Below, in pieces: positions 6,927 through 14,230 of a DNA stretch of 30,275 bases. Under the pieces are notes generated by a model that did not search any database, was not told the DNA's origin, and saw nothing but the letters and a program-made list of their open reading frames with translations. How positions within the stretch are numbered: the stretch's first letter is position 1; each line of letters opens with the position of its first letter. This DNA is from an uncultured Thermomicrobiales bacterium (GTDB taxonomy: Bacteria; Chloroflexota; Chloroflexia; Thermomicrobiales; UBA6265): NCBI GenBank assembly GCA_902806375.1, contig CADCWK010000035.1:12328-42602 (forward strand). The letters run 5' to 3'. A program made the translations under genes and the position numbers.

Positions 6927-7616
6927 TCAGATCCGCCGGATCGTCTCCGGGTCGCCACCGATCACCCAGAGCGCCTCCCGTTTGAGCAGACGGTTGCGGC
7001 CGTCGCTGTCGTAGGAGCGGACATCGTGGCCGAGCGTATCGACGACGACGCGACCGGTGGCGTGCTCCCGCGTCCAGACGAGCGGCTGCTTCTGGTCGTC
7101 GTAGCGGTGGAGGGCCAGCGTGACGTTGTCATCGGCGCGACCGAGGTGGCTGTAGAGCTCGTCATAGACCGTGATCGGCCCGAGCCCCTCGACCACGGGG
7201 TGATCGATCTCCCGCGGCGTGATCGTCGTCTCGCCGATCGGCGGGTGCATCGAGACACCCTCAACCCACGAGCCGCCGACCCAGTTCGACCAGGCGGGCA
7301 GGTCACTGAAGGCGGCGATGCCGTTGTGCATCACGAGCAGCGCTCCGCCCCGGCTCACGTAGTCGGCCAGCAGGGTGTGCGCGCCGGCCCACTCCTCGTC
7401 GGAGGCGTCCTCGGGTCCGGGCCTGCTGCGGCCGGCGTCGACGACGAGCAAATCCGCGCTGGCAAGCTCTCCGAAGACCCGAGGGTGCGTCCCGCGCAAC
7501 CGGGCATCGATGTCGACCTCGCGCAAAATCTCCGTGATCCGTTGACCCGTCGCGGCGTGGTCATGCCAGCGGCTGGCGTATCGGTCGCTGCCGGTCAGGA
7601 TGATGGCGTTGGTCAT
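6927..7616 (-). CDS. ThuA-domain (trehalose utilisation-like) protein
   Basis: This 229-residue protein is a class I glutamine-amidotransferase-like fold of the ThuA family. It shows ADLLVVDAG, the YVSRGGALLVMHNGIAAF strand-turn, HPPIGETTITPREIDHPVVEGLGPITVYDELYSHL and the C-terminal ATGRVVVDTLGHDVRSY block with GRNRLLKREALWVIGG. ThuA is linked to disaccharide (trehalose) catabolism in rhizobia and often sits beside sugar dehydrogenases, but its biochemical role is not settled. Its ATG at 7616-7614 overlaps the TGA of the aldo/keto reductase gene by four bases, so the two are translationally coupled and probably act on one carbohydrate pathway. Confidence 0.87.
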   Translation of the reverse strand: MTNAIILTGSDRYASRWHDHAATGQRITEILREVDIDARLRGTHPRVFGELASADLLVVDAGRSRPGPEDASDEEWAGAHTLLADYVSRGGALLVMHNGIAAFSDLPAWSNWVGGSWVEGVSMHPPIGETTITPREIDHPVVEGLGPITVYDELYSHLGRADDNVTLALHRYDDQKQPLVWTREHATGRVVVDTLGHDVRSYDSDGRNRLLKREALWVIGGDPETIRRI

Positions 7617-8587
7617 ACGGGCTCCTCGCGGTGACGCGCCGGCGTCGGGATGTCGTCCGCGAGGATGCCCTCGGACTTCAGGTCGGCCCAGAGGTCGTCG
7701 GAGATGTGCATCTCCGCCCAGGCGAGATTGCCGCGCATCTGGTCACCGGTCGACGGGCCGGTCAGCACGGACGTCACCGCCGGGTGGGCGAGCGGGAACT
7801 GGATCGCGGCGGCGGCGGTCGGGACGCCGTACCGGTCACAGACCCGCCGGATGACGTCGAGCCTCGCCTGCGTGGCCGGGTCGACCGGCTGGTAATGAAA
7901 GCGCGGCTCGGGTTGACCGGCGATCAGGCCACCGTGCAACGACTGGGCGTTCATGACCGCGACGCCCCGGTCGACGCAGAGGGGCAGCAGTTCGTGGGCG
8001 CCCTCCGGGTCGAGCAGCGAGTAGCGCCCGGCCAGCAGCAGGACGTCCATGTCGGTCTCGCGGACGAACCGGACGGGCAGCGGGATCTGCGTCATGCCGA
8101 AGCCGATGGCACTGACGACCCCCTCGTCGCGGAGGCGGGCCAGGACAGGGTATGCCTCGTTCAACGCGGCGTCGTAGTGGTCGTCCGGGTCGTGGATGAG
8201 CAGCATGTCGACCCGGTCGACGCCCAGCCGGCGGAGGCTGGCCGCGACCGACCGTTTCACCCCGTCGGCGCTGAAGTCGTAGACCCAGCTCTCCCCGACG
8301 GCGTCGCCGTCCTCATGGCCAGGGATGAGGCGCCCGACCTTGGTCGACAGCGTGTATTCATCGCGCGGGTAGGCGGCCAGTGCCCGGCCCAGCCGGAACT
8401 CGGCCGCCCCGTTGCCATACATCGGCGCGGCATCGAAGTGACGGATGCCAGCGTCCCAGGCGGCCCGGACCGTCGCTTCGGCGTCGGCCTCCGTGACATG
8501 GGCATTCCCAATCGCGGCCGCGCCGAAGCCGAGCTGCGAGATGCGGAGACCGGTCGAGCCAACCGGTGCACGGGCGAATGGGTCCAC
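7613..8587 (-). CDS. Aldo/keto reductase
   Basis: A 324-residue NADP-type aldo/keto reductase with the complete catalytic tetrad: Asp52 and Tyr57 (HFDAAPMYGNG), Lys83 (LSTKVG) and His132 (LLIHDPDDHY). The N-terminal GSTGLRISQLGFGAAAIGN and the long insertion around residues 88-110 resemble the fucose dehydrogenase/D-threo-aldose dehydrogenase branch, which oxidises aldoses to lactones; exact substrate is inference. I use the GTG at 8587, preceded by GGGGAG nine bases upstream, since the frame upstream to 8710 codes for non-homologous Arg/Ser/Gly-rich sequence. Downstream it overlaps the ThuA gene by ATGA. About 150 bases separate it from aspS, with no terminator visible. Confidence 0.87.
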   Translation of the reverse strand: MDPFARAPVGSTGLRISQLGFGAAAIGNAHVTEADAEATVRAAWDAGIRHFDAAPMYGNGAAEFRLGRALAAYPRDEYTLSTKVGRLIPGHEDGDAVGESWVYDFSADGVKRSVAASLRRLGVDRVDMLLIHDPDDHYDAALNEAYPVLARLRDEGVVSAIGFGMTQIPLPVRFVRETDMDVLLLAGRYSLLDPEGAHELLPLCVDRGVAVMNAQSLHGGLIAGQPEPRFHYQPVDPATQARLDVIRRVCDRYGVPTAAAAIQFPLAHPAVTSVLTGPSTGDQMRGNLAWAEMHISDDLWADLKSEGILADDIPTPARHREEPV

Positions 8588-8734
8588 GTCGTCGTCTCCC
8601 CTGGGTGATGGGCATCGATGGGCGACTCCGCCTGCACCGGAGGGCCGCCAGACGAGAGATGTCCGGCGACCATCCGTGATCATAGCAACCCCGTCGCCGT
8701 TCCGGGTCATGCGGTCACCGGAGGCGGGATGAGG

Positions 8735-10036
8735 TCAGGGCGTCAGCCGGTTGATGTCCCGCGGGAACAGCGTCACCTCCCGCAGGTTGGCCGCGCCGGT
8801 CAGGCGGGCGACCAGTCGCTCCAGGCCGATGGCGAAGCCGCCGTGGGGCGGCATCCCATGGGCGAAGGCGTCCAGGTACCAGCCGAGAGGTTCCGGGTCC
8901 ATGCCGCGTTCGGCCAGGGCCGCCCGGTAGTCGGCGACGCGGTGAAGGCGCTGACCGCCGGTGACGAGTTCGAGGCCGCGGAACAGCAGGTCGAAGCCGT
9001 TGGAGAATCCGGGCCGCTCCGGGTCGGGATGGGTGTAGAACGGTCGCTTGCCCATCGGGTAACCGGTGACATAGAGGAAGTCGGAGCCGTGCTCGCGCAG
9101 CGCCCACTCGCCCAGCCAGCGCTCGCTGGCGGGCGACAGGTCCGGCTCGTGCAGCTCCCGCTCGTCGCCAAGGCCGTCCGCGGCCAAGTCGCGGGCATCC
9201 GCGAAGTGGATGTCCGGGATCGCGGCAGGCATCGCCGGCATGGTCACCCCCGCGAGCGCGAGGTCCGGGCCGAGTCGCTCCGGCAGGCCGTCGATCATCG
9301 CCCGGAGCGTCGCCGTCAGGACGGCCATCACGTCGCGGTGGTCGTCGATGAAGCCGAGCTCGGCGTCCAGCGAGACGTACTCGTTGAGGTGGCGGGGGGT
9401 GTCGTGCGGCTCGGCCCGGAAGACCGGGGCCGTCTCGAAGACGCGCTCGAAGACGCCGACCATGACCTGCTTGTAGAGCTGCGGGCTCTGGGCGAGGTAG
9501 GCCGTCCGGCCGAAGTAGTCGATCGGGAAGACGTTGGCGCCGCTCTCTGTCGCGCCCGCGACGATCTTCGGCGTGTGGATCTCCGTGAAGCCGTCGCCGG
9601 TCAGGGACGCCCGGAACGAGTCGGTCAGCGCGGCGGCGACCCGGTGCCGGGCCCGGACGGCCGGGTGGCGCAGGGCGACCGGGGCATGGTCGAGGATGGT
9701 CGGCAGTTGCGCGGCCAGTGCCGGCCGGAACAGGTCGAACGGCGGCGGGATGGCCTCGGACAGGACCGTCACGATCGGGTCGTGCAGCTCGGCCCCGCCG
9801 GGCGCCTGGGGGTTGGCGACGACCTGGCCAGTGACCGACAGGACCGACTCGTTGGCCAGACCGCCGATGAGTCGAGACGTTTCTGGGTCGTCGACGACGA
9901 CCTGGACGAGGCCCCGTGCGTCCCGCAGGACGAGGAAGCCGACGTGAGACAGCTGCCGATACCGGTGCAGCCAGCCCGCAAGCCGGACGTGCTGCCCGGC
10001 ATGGGTGATGAGGTCCGTGGACATGACGCGCTCCAT
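8735..10036 (-). CDS. aspS: Aspartyl-tRNA synthetase, archaeal-type (probably non-discriminating)
   Basis: A 433-residue class IIb synthetase charging tRNA-Asp. It has an N-terminal OB-fold anticodon domain (about 16-100; GWLHRYRQLSHVGFLVLRD) and then the class II core. Motif 2 reads FRAEPHDTPRHLNEYVSLD, with the HxTxRHLNE pattern of AspRS rather than the AsnRS equivalent; motif 3 is GGFAIGLERLVARLTG, and the end is FPRDINRLTP. At 433 residues it lacks the roughly 150-residue GAD insertion of bacterial-type AspRS, so it belongs to the archaeal/eukaryal form, several of which also charge tRNA-Asn. His24 after the GW may correspond to the His that marks non-discriminating enzymes such as Deinococcus AspRS2. 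The frame is open up to 10123, but that start lies inside the T-box. The ATG at 10036 follows GGGAAAGGCGG; ATG 10024 is also possible. Confidence 0.92.
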   Translation of the reverse strand: MERVMSTDLITHAGQHVRLAGWLHRYRQLSHVGFLVLRDARGLVQVVVDDPETSRLIGGLANESVLSVTGQVVANPQAPGGAELHDPIVTVLSEAIPPPFDLFRPALAAQLPTILDHAPVALRHPAVRARHRVAAALTDSFRASLTGDGFTEIHTPKIVAGATESGANVFPIDYFGRTAYLAQSPQLYKQVMVGVFERVFETAPVFRAEPHDTPRHLNEYVSLDAELGFIDDHRDVMAVLTATLRAMIDGLPERLGPDLALAGVTMPAMPAAIPDIHFADARDLAADGLGDERELHEPDLSPASERWLGEWALREHGSDFLYVTGYPMGKRPFYTHPDPERPGFSNGFDLLFRGLELVTGGQRLHRVADYRAALAERGMDPEPLGWYLDAFAHGMPPHGGFAIGLERLVARLTGAANLREVTLFPRDINRLTP

Positions 10037-10070
10037 GAGGCACCGCCTTTCCCGGGACAGTGACGTCCCG

Positions 10071-10109
10071 AAAAAACGATCGCTCCCTCGCCGTGCGGAC
10101 GAGGGAGCG
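10071..10109 (-). terminator. Rho-independent attenuator terminator of the aspS T-box
   Basis: A perfect 10-bp stem (CGCTCCCTCG at 10109-10100 in minus-strand order, closing at 10090-10081) has a 9-base loop. It is followed three bases later by TTTTTT (10076-10071). This is the only hairpin I found in the window with a proper T-run, as expected for a regulated attenuator. Confidence 0.9.
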
Positions 10110-10340
10110 GCCCGTGGTGCCACCGCACTTCACCGCGCGAGGAGCGTGCGCGGTCTTGGGGCCCGGTAACGGGGGCAAGCCGTCGGCGCTCCGGCCCCCG
10201 GCGGCCCGAGCGAAACGCTACGGACAACCAGGCCCTCACGCCGCGCTCCGGGATGTCTTCACGCGTGACCCGGAGATCGCCATCCCACCGCCGGCGACTC
10301 GCTTGACTCCGTCCGCCCGCGCTACTCGGTCCCATCGACG
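10071..10340 (-). promoter_or_regulatory. T-box leader of aspS (tRNA-Asp sensing, transcription attenuation)
   Basis: Reading the minus strand: the stem I base GGGA (10333-10330) is followed by CCGAGTA, whose AGTA matches the loop-E side of the specifier loop, and it pairs with TCCC (10253-10250). The codon directly before A-TCCC is GAC (10257-10255), an Asp specifier. The T-box core GGTGGCACCACGG spans 10124-10112; its TGGC (10122-10119) is complementary to the GCCA end of a tRNA with discriminator G, as tRNA-Asp has. A terminator with a T6 run ends it, 34 bases before the aspS ATG. Uncharged tRNA-Asp should stabilise the antiterminator and switch on aspS. Codon, acceptor match, terminator and gene all agree. 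Confidence 0.9.
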
Positions 10341-10351
10341 CAGTGCCGGGA

Positions 10352-10357
10352 ATCCTA
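10352..10357 (-). promoter_or_regulatory. Probable -10 element of the aspS/T-box promoter
   Basis: TAGGAT at 10357-10352 on the minus strand lies about 20 bases before the first base of stem I, which would put the transcript start near 10345. A TTGGCG exists further upstream with a 21-base gap, too long for a standard -35, so the upstream element is uncertain. Confidence 0.4.
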
Positions 10358-10365
10358 ACCGATAA

Positions 10366-10633
10366 ACGCCCGCGCAAGCGCCAACGGGCGTGAGTGCCAA
10401 TCCAACCGGCTCCCGACAGCCTGGATAGTCCGTGCCGACCCTCCAGGCCGTCGGTTGCTTTACCGACCATGCGGGCCCAGGAACCGCCGCCGCCGGGCGG
10501 ATCTTGACGGGAACGCCCCTCTCGCCAAGATGGGTGCATCGGCCGTACATGCCTGGCGACGCAGCCGGGACCGTCTGCCGACCACACCGACCAGGGCCGC
10601 ATGGACGGTCGGTGAGACGGGGAGGATAGCGTC
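10366..10633. other. Intergenic region between aspS T-box and the beta-propeller gene
   Basis: No gene seen. On the plus strand TTGACG (10504-10509) could be a -35 for the gene at 10634, but the matching -10 17 bases on (AAGATG) is poor. The last 20 bases carry a good GGGAGG ribosome-binding site. Confidence 0.4.
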
Positions 10634-11773
10634 ATGGTCCCGACCTTTTCCCTCGCATCATGGTTGCGTACCCGTCTTTCCCTCCATCGGCTCCTCGCCC
10701 TCTCCCTGCTCAGTCTCTGCGCTCCTGGCGCCTGGTCCGCCACAGCGGTCCATGCGGGCGAGCCGTCGATCGAGCTCGATGGGCAGTGGTCATTCGAGGC
10801 CGACGAAGCCATCGCGCCAGCCCCCACGGTCACGGACGACATCGTCCTCGTTCCCTCACTCGACGGCACCGTCTACGCCCTCGACGCCGACAACGGCGAC
10901 GAGGAGTGGGATGCGCCCCACTACCCGAACGACGGGGTGGTCGCGGGGGAAGACATCGTCTTCACCGTGGAATTCGACGACGAGAGCGGCGAGGGTCGCC
11001 TCGTGGCGCGGACACTCGACGACGGCGACGAGGAGTGGTCGCTGGAGACCGAGGACGGGTTCCACGCGGGCATGCCGATCGTCACCGACGAGGGCGTCGT
11101 GCTGGTCGGTCTCTCCCGGCGAGAGGTCCCCAGTGGAGGCGACCCGTTCGTGATGGTCGTCGCCCTGGACCTCGACGATGGCTCCGAGCTCTGGACCATG
11201 GAGGATGCCGCGCTGAACGCCGCCGCCGACGGTATCGCGGTGGTCCTGTTCGCGGGTCAGCGACTCGGCCTGGACGTCATGACCGGCGACGAGCGCTGGG
11301 ACACGGACGAGGTCGTGAGTTCGATCCACGAGGGGGTGGTCTACGGCGTCTGGCAGGACGAACTCGTCGCCGTCGAGCTGGAATCGGGCAACGAACTCTG
11401 GACGATCGACGTGGAGGAGTTCGGCAGCGACCTCTATCTGTACGCGGCCGACGACGAGACGCTGTATCTGGGAGAGAACCGCGACGACGGGTTCTTCCTG
11501 ATGGCGTTCGACGCCAAGGACCAGCAGGCGATCTGGACCGTCGAGGACCTGCCCGGTCCGCGAGGAGACGTAGCGGTCGACGATGATCTCCTCATCCTCG
11601 GGCTTGAGCGGGACTCGTCCGACCTCCCTGGTGGCGTGGTCATCCTCGACGCGTCCACCGGCGAGATCGTCTCGGAGCCCGGCGTACCGGAGGACGGCGC
11701 CGACGGGCTGGCGATCGGCGACGGTGCGCTGTACGTCGTCACCTGGAAGACCCTCTACCGCTACGACTACTAG
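10634..11773 (+). CDS. Secreted PQQ-binding-like beta-propeller repeat protein
   Basis: A 379-residue exported protein. The signal peptide is clear: basic start (LRTRLSLHR), hydrophobic core (LLALSLLSLCAPGAWS) and an AVHAG cleavage region near residue 42. The rest is built of PQQ/Pqq_2 blades ending in a G-x-x-x-W-type motif: GTVYALDADNGDEEW, ARTLDDGDEEW, VVALDLDDGSELW, LDVMTGDERW, VAVELESGNELW, MAFDAKDQQAIW and VVILDASTGEIV, about seven blades. The protein is strikingly acidic (many Asp/Glu pairs). No catalytic residues of a PQQ dehydrogenase are visible, so a scaffold or binding role outside the membrane is more likely. The ATG at 10634 follows GGGAGG by nine bases; both neighbours are promoter regions, so it is probably monocistronic. 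Confidence 0.85.
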   Translation: MVPTFSLASWLRTRLSLHRLLALSLLSLCAPGAWSATAVHAGEPSIELDGQWSFEADEAIAPAPTVTDDIVLVPSLDGTVYALDADNGDEEWDAPHYPNDGVVAGEDIVFTVEFDDESGEGRLVARTLDDGDEEWSLETEDGFHAGMPIVTDEGVVLVGLSRREVPSGGDPFVMVVALDLDDGSELWTMEDAALNAAADGIAVVLFAGQRLGLDVMTGDERWDTDEVVSSIHEGVVYGVWQDELVAVELESGNELWTIDVEEFGSDLYLYAADDETLYLGENRDDGFFLMAFDAKDQQAIWTVEDLPGPRGDVAVDDDLLILGLERDSSDLPGGVVILDASTGEIVSEPGVPEDGADGLAIGDGALYVVTWKTLYRYDY

Positions 11774-11953
11774 CATCCGGGACGCGCCACCAACCGGAGC
11801 CTCAGCGCAGACGCTCCGTACCCAGCGGGCACAGGTCACAGGTCAGAGGCCGACCGACCCAGCCAGGCCGGACGGGAGTGAACGCGGGCCATCGCACACG
11901 ACCAGGTAGCTATCCGACGGCGACGCGGTCGGCCCCGTGGACGTCATCATCCC

Positions 11954-11989
11954 GGCATGGGCATGGGCATGGGCGTGGGCATGGGCGTG
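11954..11989. repeat. Hexanucleotide tandem repeat, six units of GGCATG/GGCGTG
   Basis: Six consecutive 6-base units: GGCATG three times, then GGCGTG, GGCATG, GGCGTG. It is the only simple-sequence repeat I noticed in the window. Because the unit is six bases, copy-number change would keep any reading frame. Translated, it gives His-Gly, Ala-Trp or Gly-Met on the plus strand and His-Ala or Pro-Met on the minus strand. Confidence 0.9.
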
Positions 11990-12177
11990 GAGACGTGGCG
12001 TGCTCGTCCGTCGATCCACATGTTGGCGTCCGCCGCCTGGCTGGCTCGCCTACCGGCAGCTACCGTCCCGCCACGCCGAGGGCGTCGCACGCCCCCTCGA
12101 CCCACAGATCCCGCTCCTGAAGTCACCGCCTCCCTGGCGCGATTCGAGCATCGCGCCTGCCCCGATCCATGCCAGGG

Positions 12178-12213
12178 GACACAGCGCCTCGCCTCCCGGC
12201 GCCACGCTGTGTC
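12178..12213. repeat. 9-bp inverted repeat upstream of the tro promoter
   Basis: GACACAGCG (12178-12186) and CGCTGTGTC (12205-12213), perfect arms with an 18-base GC-rich spacer, ending 12 bases before the -35 of the tro promoter. It may be an upstream terminator or a regulator site; no T-run follows. Confidence 0.4.
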
Positions 12214-12225
12214 AACGGAATAGCC

Positions 12226-12254
12226 TTGACTAAACATGAGGGACGGTCTACCGT
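12226..12254 (+). promoter_or_regulatory. Sigma-70 type promoter of the troABCD-troR operon
   Basis: TTGACT (12226-12231), a spacer of exactly 17 bases, then TACCGT (12249-12254). The -35 is five of six to consensus and the -10 keeps the TA...T pattern. It lies 100 bases before the troA start, leaving a leader of roughly 90 bases. Confidence 0.62.
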
Positions 12255-12264
12255 AATCCCGGTA
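12249..12264 (+). promoter_or_regulatory. Candidate metal-repressor operator overlapping the tro -10
   Basis: A TACCG-N6-CGGTA inverted repeat begins on the -10 hexamer and extends over the expected transcription start. A DtxR-family repressor (encoded by troR downstream) bound here would block the promoter. A second imperfect palindrome, reading TTAG-N6-CTAT on the minus strand, overlaps the -35. Assignment to TroR is inference. Confidence 0.35.
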
Positions 12265-12353
12265 ATTCGCTCGGCGTCGACCCGGTCGCCCTGGTCTGTC
12301 ATTGATCCGCCGCGGTCCAGCGCGACGCCCCTTCCCCTGTCGAGGAGTTTTCC

Positions 12354-13358
12354 GTGCAGCACACGTTCTCACGCCGTCGCCTTTTGGCAGGAGCCACTGC
12401 CCTTAGTCTGGGTGCAGGCATAGTCTCATCCGTCCACCGCCCTCGCAGCGTCTCTGCGGGGTCTGGGCTGAACGTCATCGCGACAACTGGCCAAGTCGCC
12501 GACGCCGTCCGCGGGATCGCTGGCGACCTCGTCTCCGTGGCCGCGATCATGGGCCCTGGGGTCGACCCACACACCTACACGCCATCCCAGGGCGATATCG
12601 AGCGCCTGTCCAACGCGGACGCGATCCTCTACAGCGGCCTCGAGCTCGAGGGTCGCTTTGATGAGGTCTTCGAGTCGCTCGAGTCTGAGAAAACGATCGT
12701 CGCGGTGGCCGAGTCGATCCCACCCGAGCAACTGGTCGCGTCCCCCCAGTACCCCGACCAGTTCGACCCGCACGTCTGGTTCGACCCGGCGATCTGGGAC
12801 TTCGCCATCGCCGCCGCGGCCGCGGCCCTCGTCGAGGCCGACCCGGACAACGCCGCGACCTACGAGGCCAACGCGACCATCTATCGTGATCAGGTCCGCG
12901 CGTTCGACGCCTACGCCACCCAGGTCCTCGGAACCGTCGCCCCCGAGCGGCGGGTGCTGGTGACCGCCCATGACGCCTTCAACTACTTCGGACGCCGCTA
13001 CGGCTTCGAGGTCGTCGGCATCCAGGGGATCTCGACCGAGACCGAGGCCGGCGTCAACGACCTCCAGATGGTGGCCCAGCTGATCGCTGACCGGCAGATC
13101 CCGGCGATCTTCGTCGAGTCCAGCGTCTCGGGCAGCACGATCGAGGCGGTCCAGGCGGCCGTCCGCGACCGCGGCTTCGAGGTCGTGATCGGCGGGCAGC
13201 TCTACTCCGACGCCATGGGCGACGAGGGCACCCCTGAGGGGACCTACGTCGGCATGTTCACGGCGAACGTCAACACGATCGCCACGTCGCTGGGCGGCTC
13301 GCTCACCCCCGCGACGCCACTCCCGGCGACACCGGCGGTGGCGACGCCGCTCTCCTGA
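12354..13358 (+). CDS. troA: Mn/Zn ABC transporter solute-binding protein (TroA type)
   Basis: A 334-residue cluster A-I binding protein that captures Mn(II)/Zn(II) outside the membrane. The N-terminus has a Tat-type signal (SRRRLLAGATALSLGAGIV) and no lipobox Cys. Metal ligands can be placed at His73 (VDPHTYTP), His140 (DPHVWFDP), His206 (TAHDAFNYFGRRYG) and Asp286 (LYSDAMGDEGTPEGTYVGM). This matches the three-His-plus-Asp set of Treponema TroA with near-identical spacing, unlike PsaA/MntC, which have Glu at the third position. TroA-type proteins bind both metals, so specificity is open. The tail is Pro/Thr-rich (TPATPLPATPAVATPLS). The GTG start follows GAGGAG by six bases. It is first gene of the tro operon, 68 bases before troB. 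Confidence 0.93.
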   Translation: MQHTFSRRRLLAGATALSLGAGIVSSVHRPRSVSAGSGLNVIATTGQVADAVRGIAGDLVSVAAIMGPGVDPHTYTPSQGDIERLSNADAILYSGLELEGRFDEVFESLESEKTIVAVAESIPPEQLVASPQYPDQFDPHVWFDPAIWDFAIAAAAAALVEADPDNAATYEANATIYRDQVRAFDAYATQVLGTVAPERRVLVTAHDAFNYFGRRYGFEVVGIQGISTETEAGVNDLQMVAQLIADRQIPAIFVESSVSGSTIEAVQAAVRDRGFEVVIGGQLYSDAMGDEGTPEGTYVGMFTANVNTIATSLGGSLTPATPLPATPAVATPLS

Positions 13359-13426
13359 GCGTCAGCCTTCCGCTCGGCGTCAACATCCCCTCCGTCCCGC
13401 GTCACCAGACCAGGGAGCCCTCCACC

Positions 13427-14230
13427 GTGATTGACCGCCCACCGAACCCAGCCACGACCGATGGCGGCGCGTACCCGATCTCCGTCCGGGATCTGATCGT
13501 CGCCTACCGTTCCACCCCGGTGCTGTGGGACATCCATCTCGACATCCGGCCTGGCCGCCTGACGGCGATCGTGGGGCCGAACGGTGCCGGCAAGAGCACG
13601 ATGCTCAAGGCGATCCTCGGGCTCGTGCCGGTCTCGTCCGGCCGGATCGAGATCTTCGGCGGGCCCTACCGGGAGATGCGCCGCCAGGTGGCCTACGTCC
13701 CCCAGCGCAGCTCGGTCGACTGGGACTTCCCGACCACGGCGATCGACGTCGTCATGATGGGCCAGTACGGCCAGCTGGGCTGGTTCCGGCGCCCGGGACG
13801 CCGGGAGCGCGAGAACGCGATGTCCTGCCTGACACAGGTCGGCATGGCGGACCTCGCCAGCCGGCAGATCAGCCAGCTGTCCGGTGGTCAGCAGCAGCGC
13901 GTGTTCCTGGCCCGGGCCCTGGCCCAGGCCGCCGACCTCTACATCATGGACGAGCCCTTCGCCGGGGTGGATGCCGTCACCGAGCGGGCGATCGTGGAGC
14001 TGCTCCAGCGGCTCCGGGCCGACGGCAAGACCGTGGTGGTGGTCCACCACGATCTCCAGACGGTACCGGACTACTTCGAGGACGTGGCGCTCCTGAACGT
14101 GCGGCTGATCGCGGCCGGTCCGGTCGCCGAGGTCTTCACGCCGGACAACCTCGCCGCGACGTATGGCGGCCGGATCGCCTTCATCGATGCGGAAGCCGCG
14201 GCGGTCGCTTCGGCGAGGAGCGCCCGATGA
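13427..14230 (+). CDS. troB: Mn/Zn ABC transporter ATP-binding protein
   Basis: The 267-residue nucleotide-binding subunit driving metal import. Walker A is VGPNGAGKST (Lys56), the Q-loop region is VAYVPQRSSVDWDFP, the ABC signature is LSGGQQQR (151-158), Walker B is LYIMDEP (Asp175, Glu176) and the H-loop is VVHHDLQTV. The VPQR-x-x-VDWDFP stretch and MMGQYG segment are typical of the manganese/zinc (ABC-3) ATPases. The GTG start follows AGGGAG by nine bases. Its TGA overlaps the ATG of the first permease gene (ATGA), so the subunits are translationally coupled. Homologues are also called MntB/ZnuC/PsaB. Confidence 0.94.
   Translation: MIDRPPNPATTDGGAYPISVRDLIVAYRSTPVLWDIHLDIRPGRLTAIVGPNGAGKSTMLKAILGLVPVSSGRIEIFGGPYREMRRQVAYVPQRSSVDWDFPTTAIDVVMMGQYGQLGWFRRPGRRERENAMSCLTQVGMADLASRQISQLSGGQQQRVFLARALAQAADLYIMDEPFAGVDAVTERAIVELLQRLRADGKTVVVVHHDLQTVPDYFEDVALLNVRLIAAGPVAEVFTPDNLAATYGGRIAFIDAEAAAVASARSAR

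Larger units (their letters stand above)
11774..12225. other. Long non-coding gap upstream of the metal-transport operon
   Basis: About 450 bases without a supported gene. It contains a doubled ACAGGTC near 11830, a hexanucleotide tandem repeat (11954-11989) and an inverted repeat (12178-12213). Several short open frames cross it, but none has a ribosome-binding site or recognisable product. Confidence 0.5.

Noticed and set aside
8618..10063. Open plus-strand frame of 481 codons opposite aspS
   Set aside because: Shadow of the synthetase gene; composition is Gly/Arg/Asp/Val-biased with no domain, and it runs into the T-box leader.
10037..10123. Longer N-terminus for aspS (29 extra residues)
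   Set aside because: This segment includes the T-box core and the attenuator terminator, so it is untranslated leader.
11878..12120. Possible His-rich small protein (His-Gly repeats) before troA
   Set aside because: No ribosome-binding site or stable-looking sequence outside the repeat; kept only as part of the tandem-repeat finding.
12226..12264. Classical DtxR/IdeR iron box at the tro promoter
   Set aside because: The palindromes present do not match the TTAGGTTAGCCTAACCTAA-type consensus; only a generic operator candidate is claimed.
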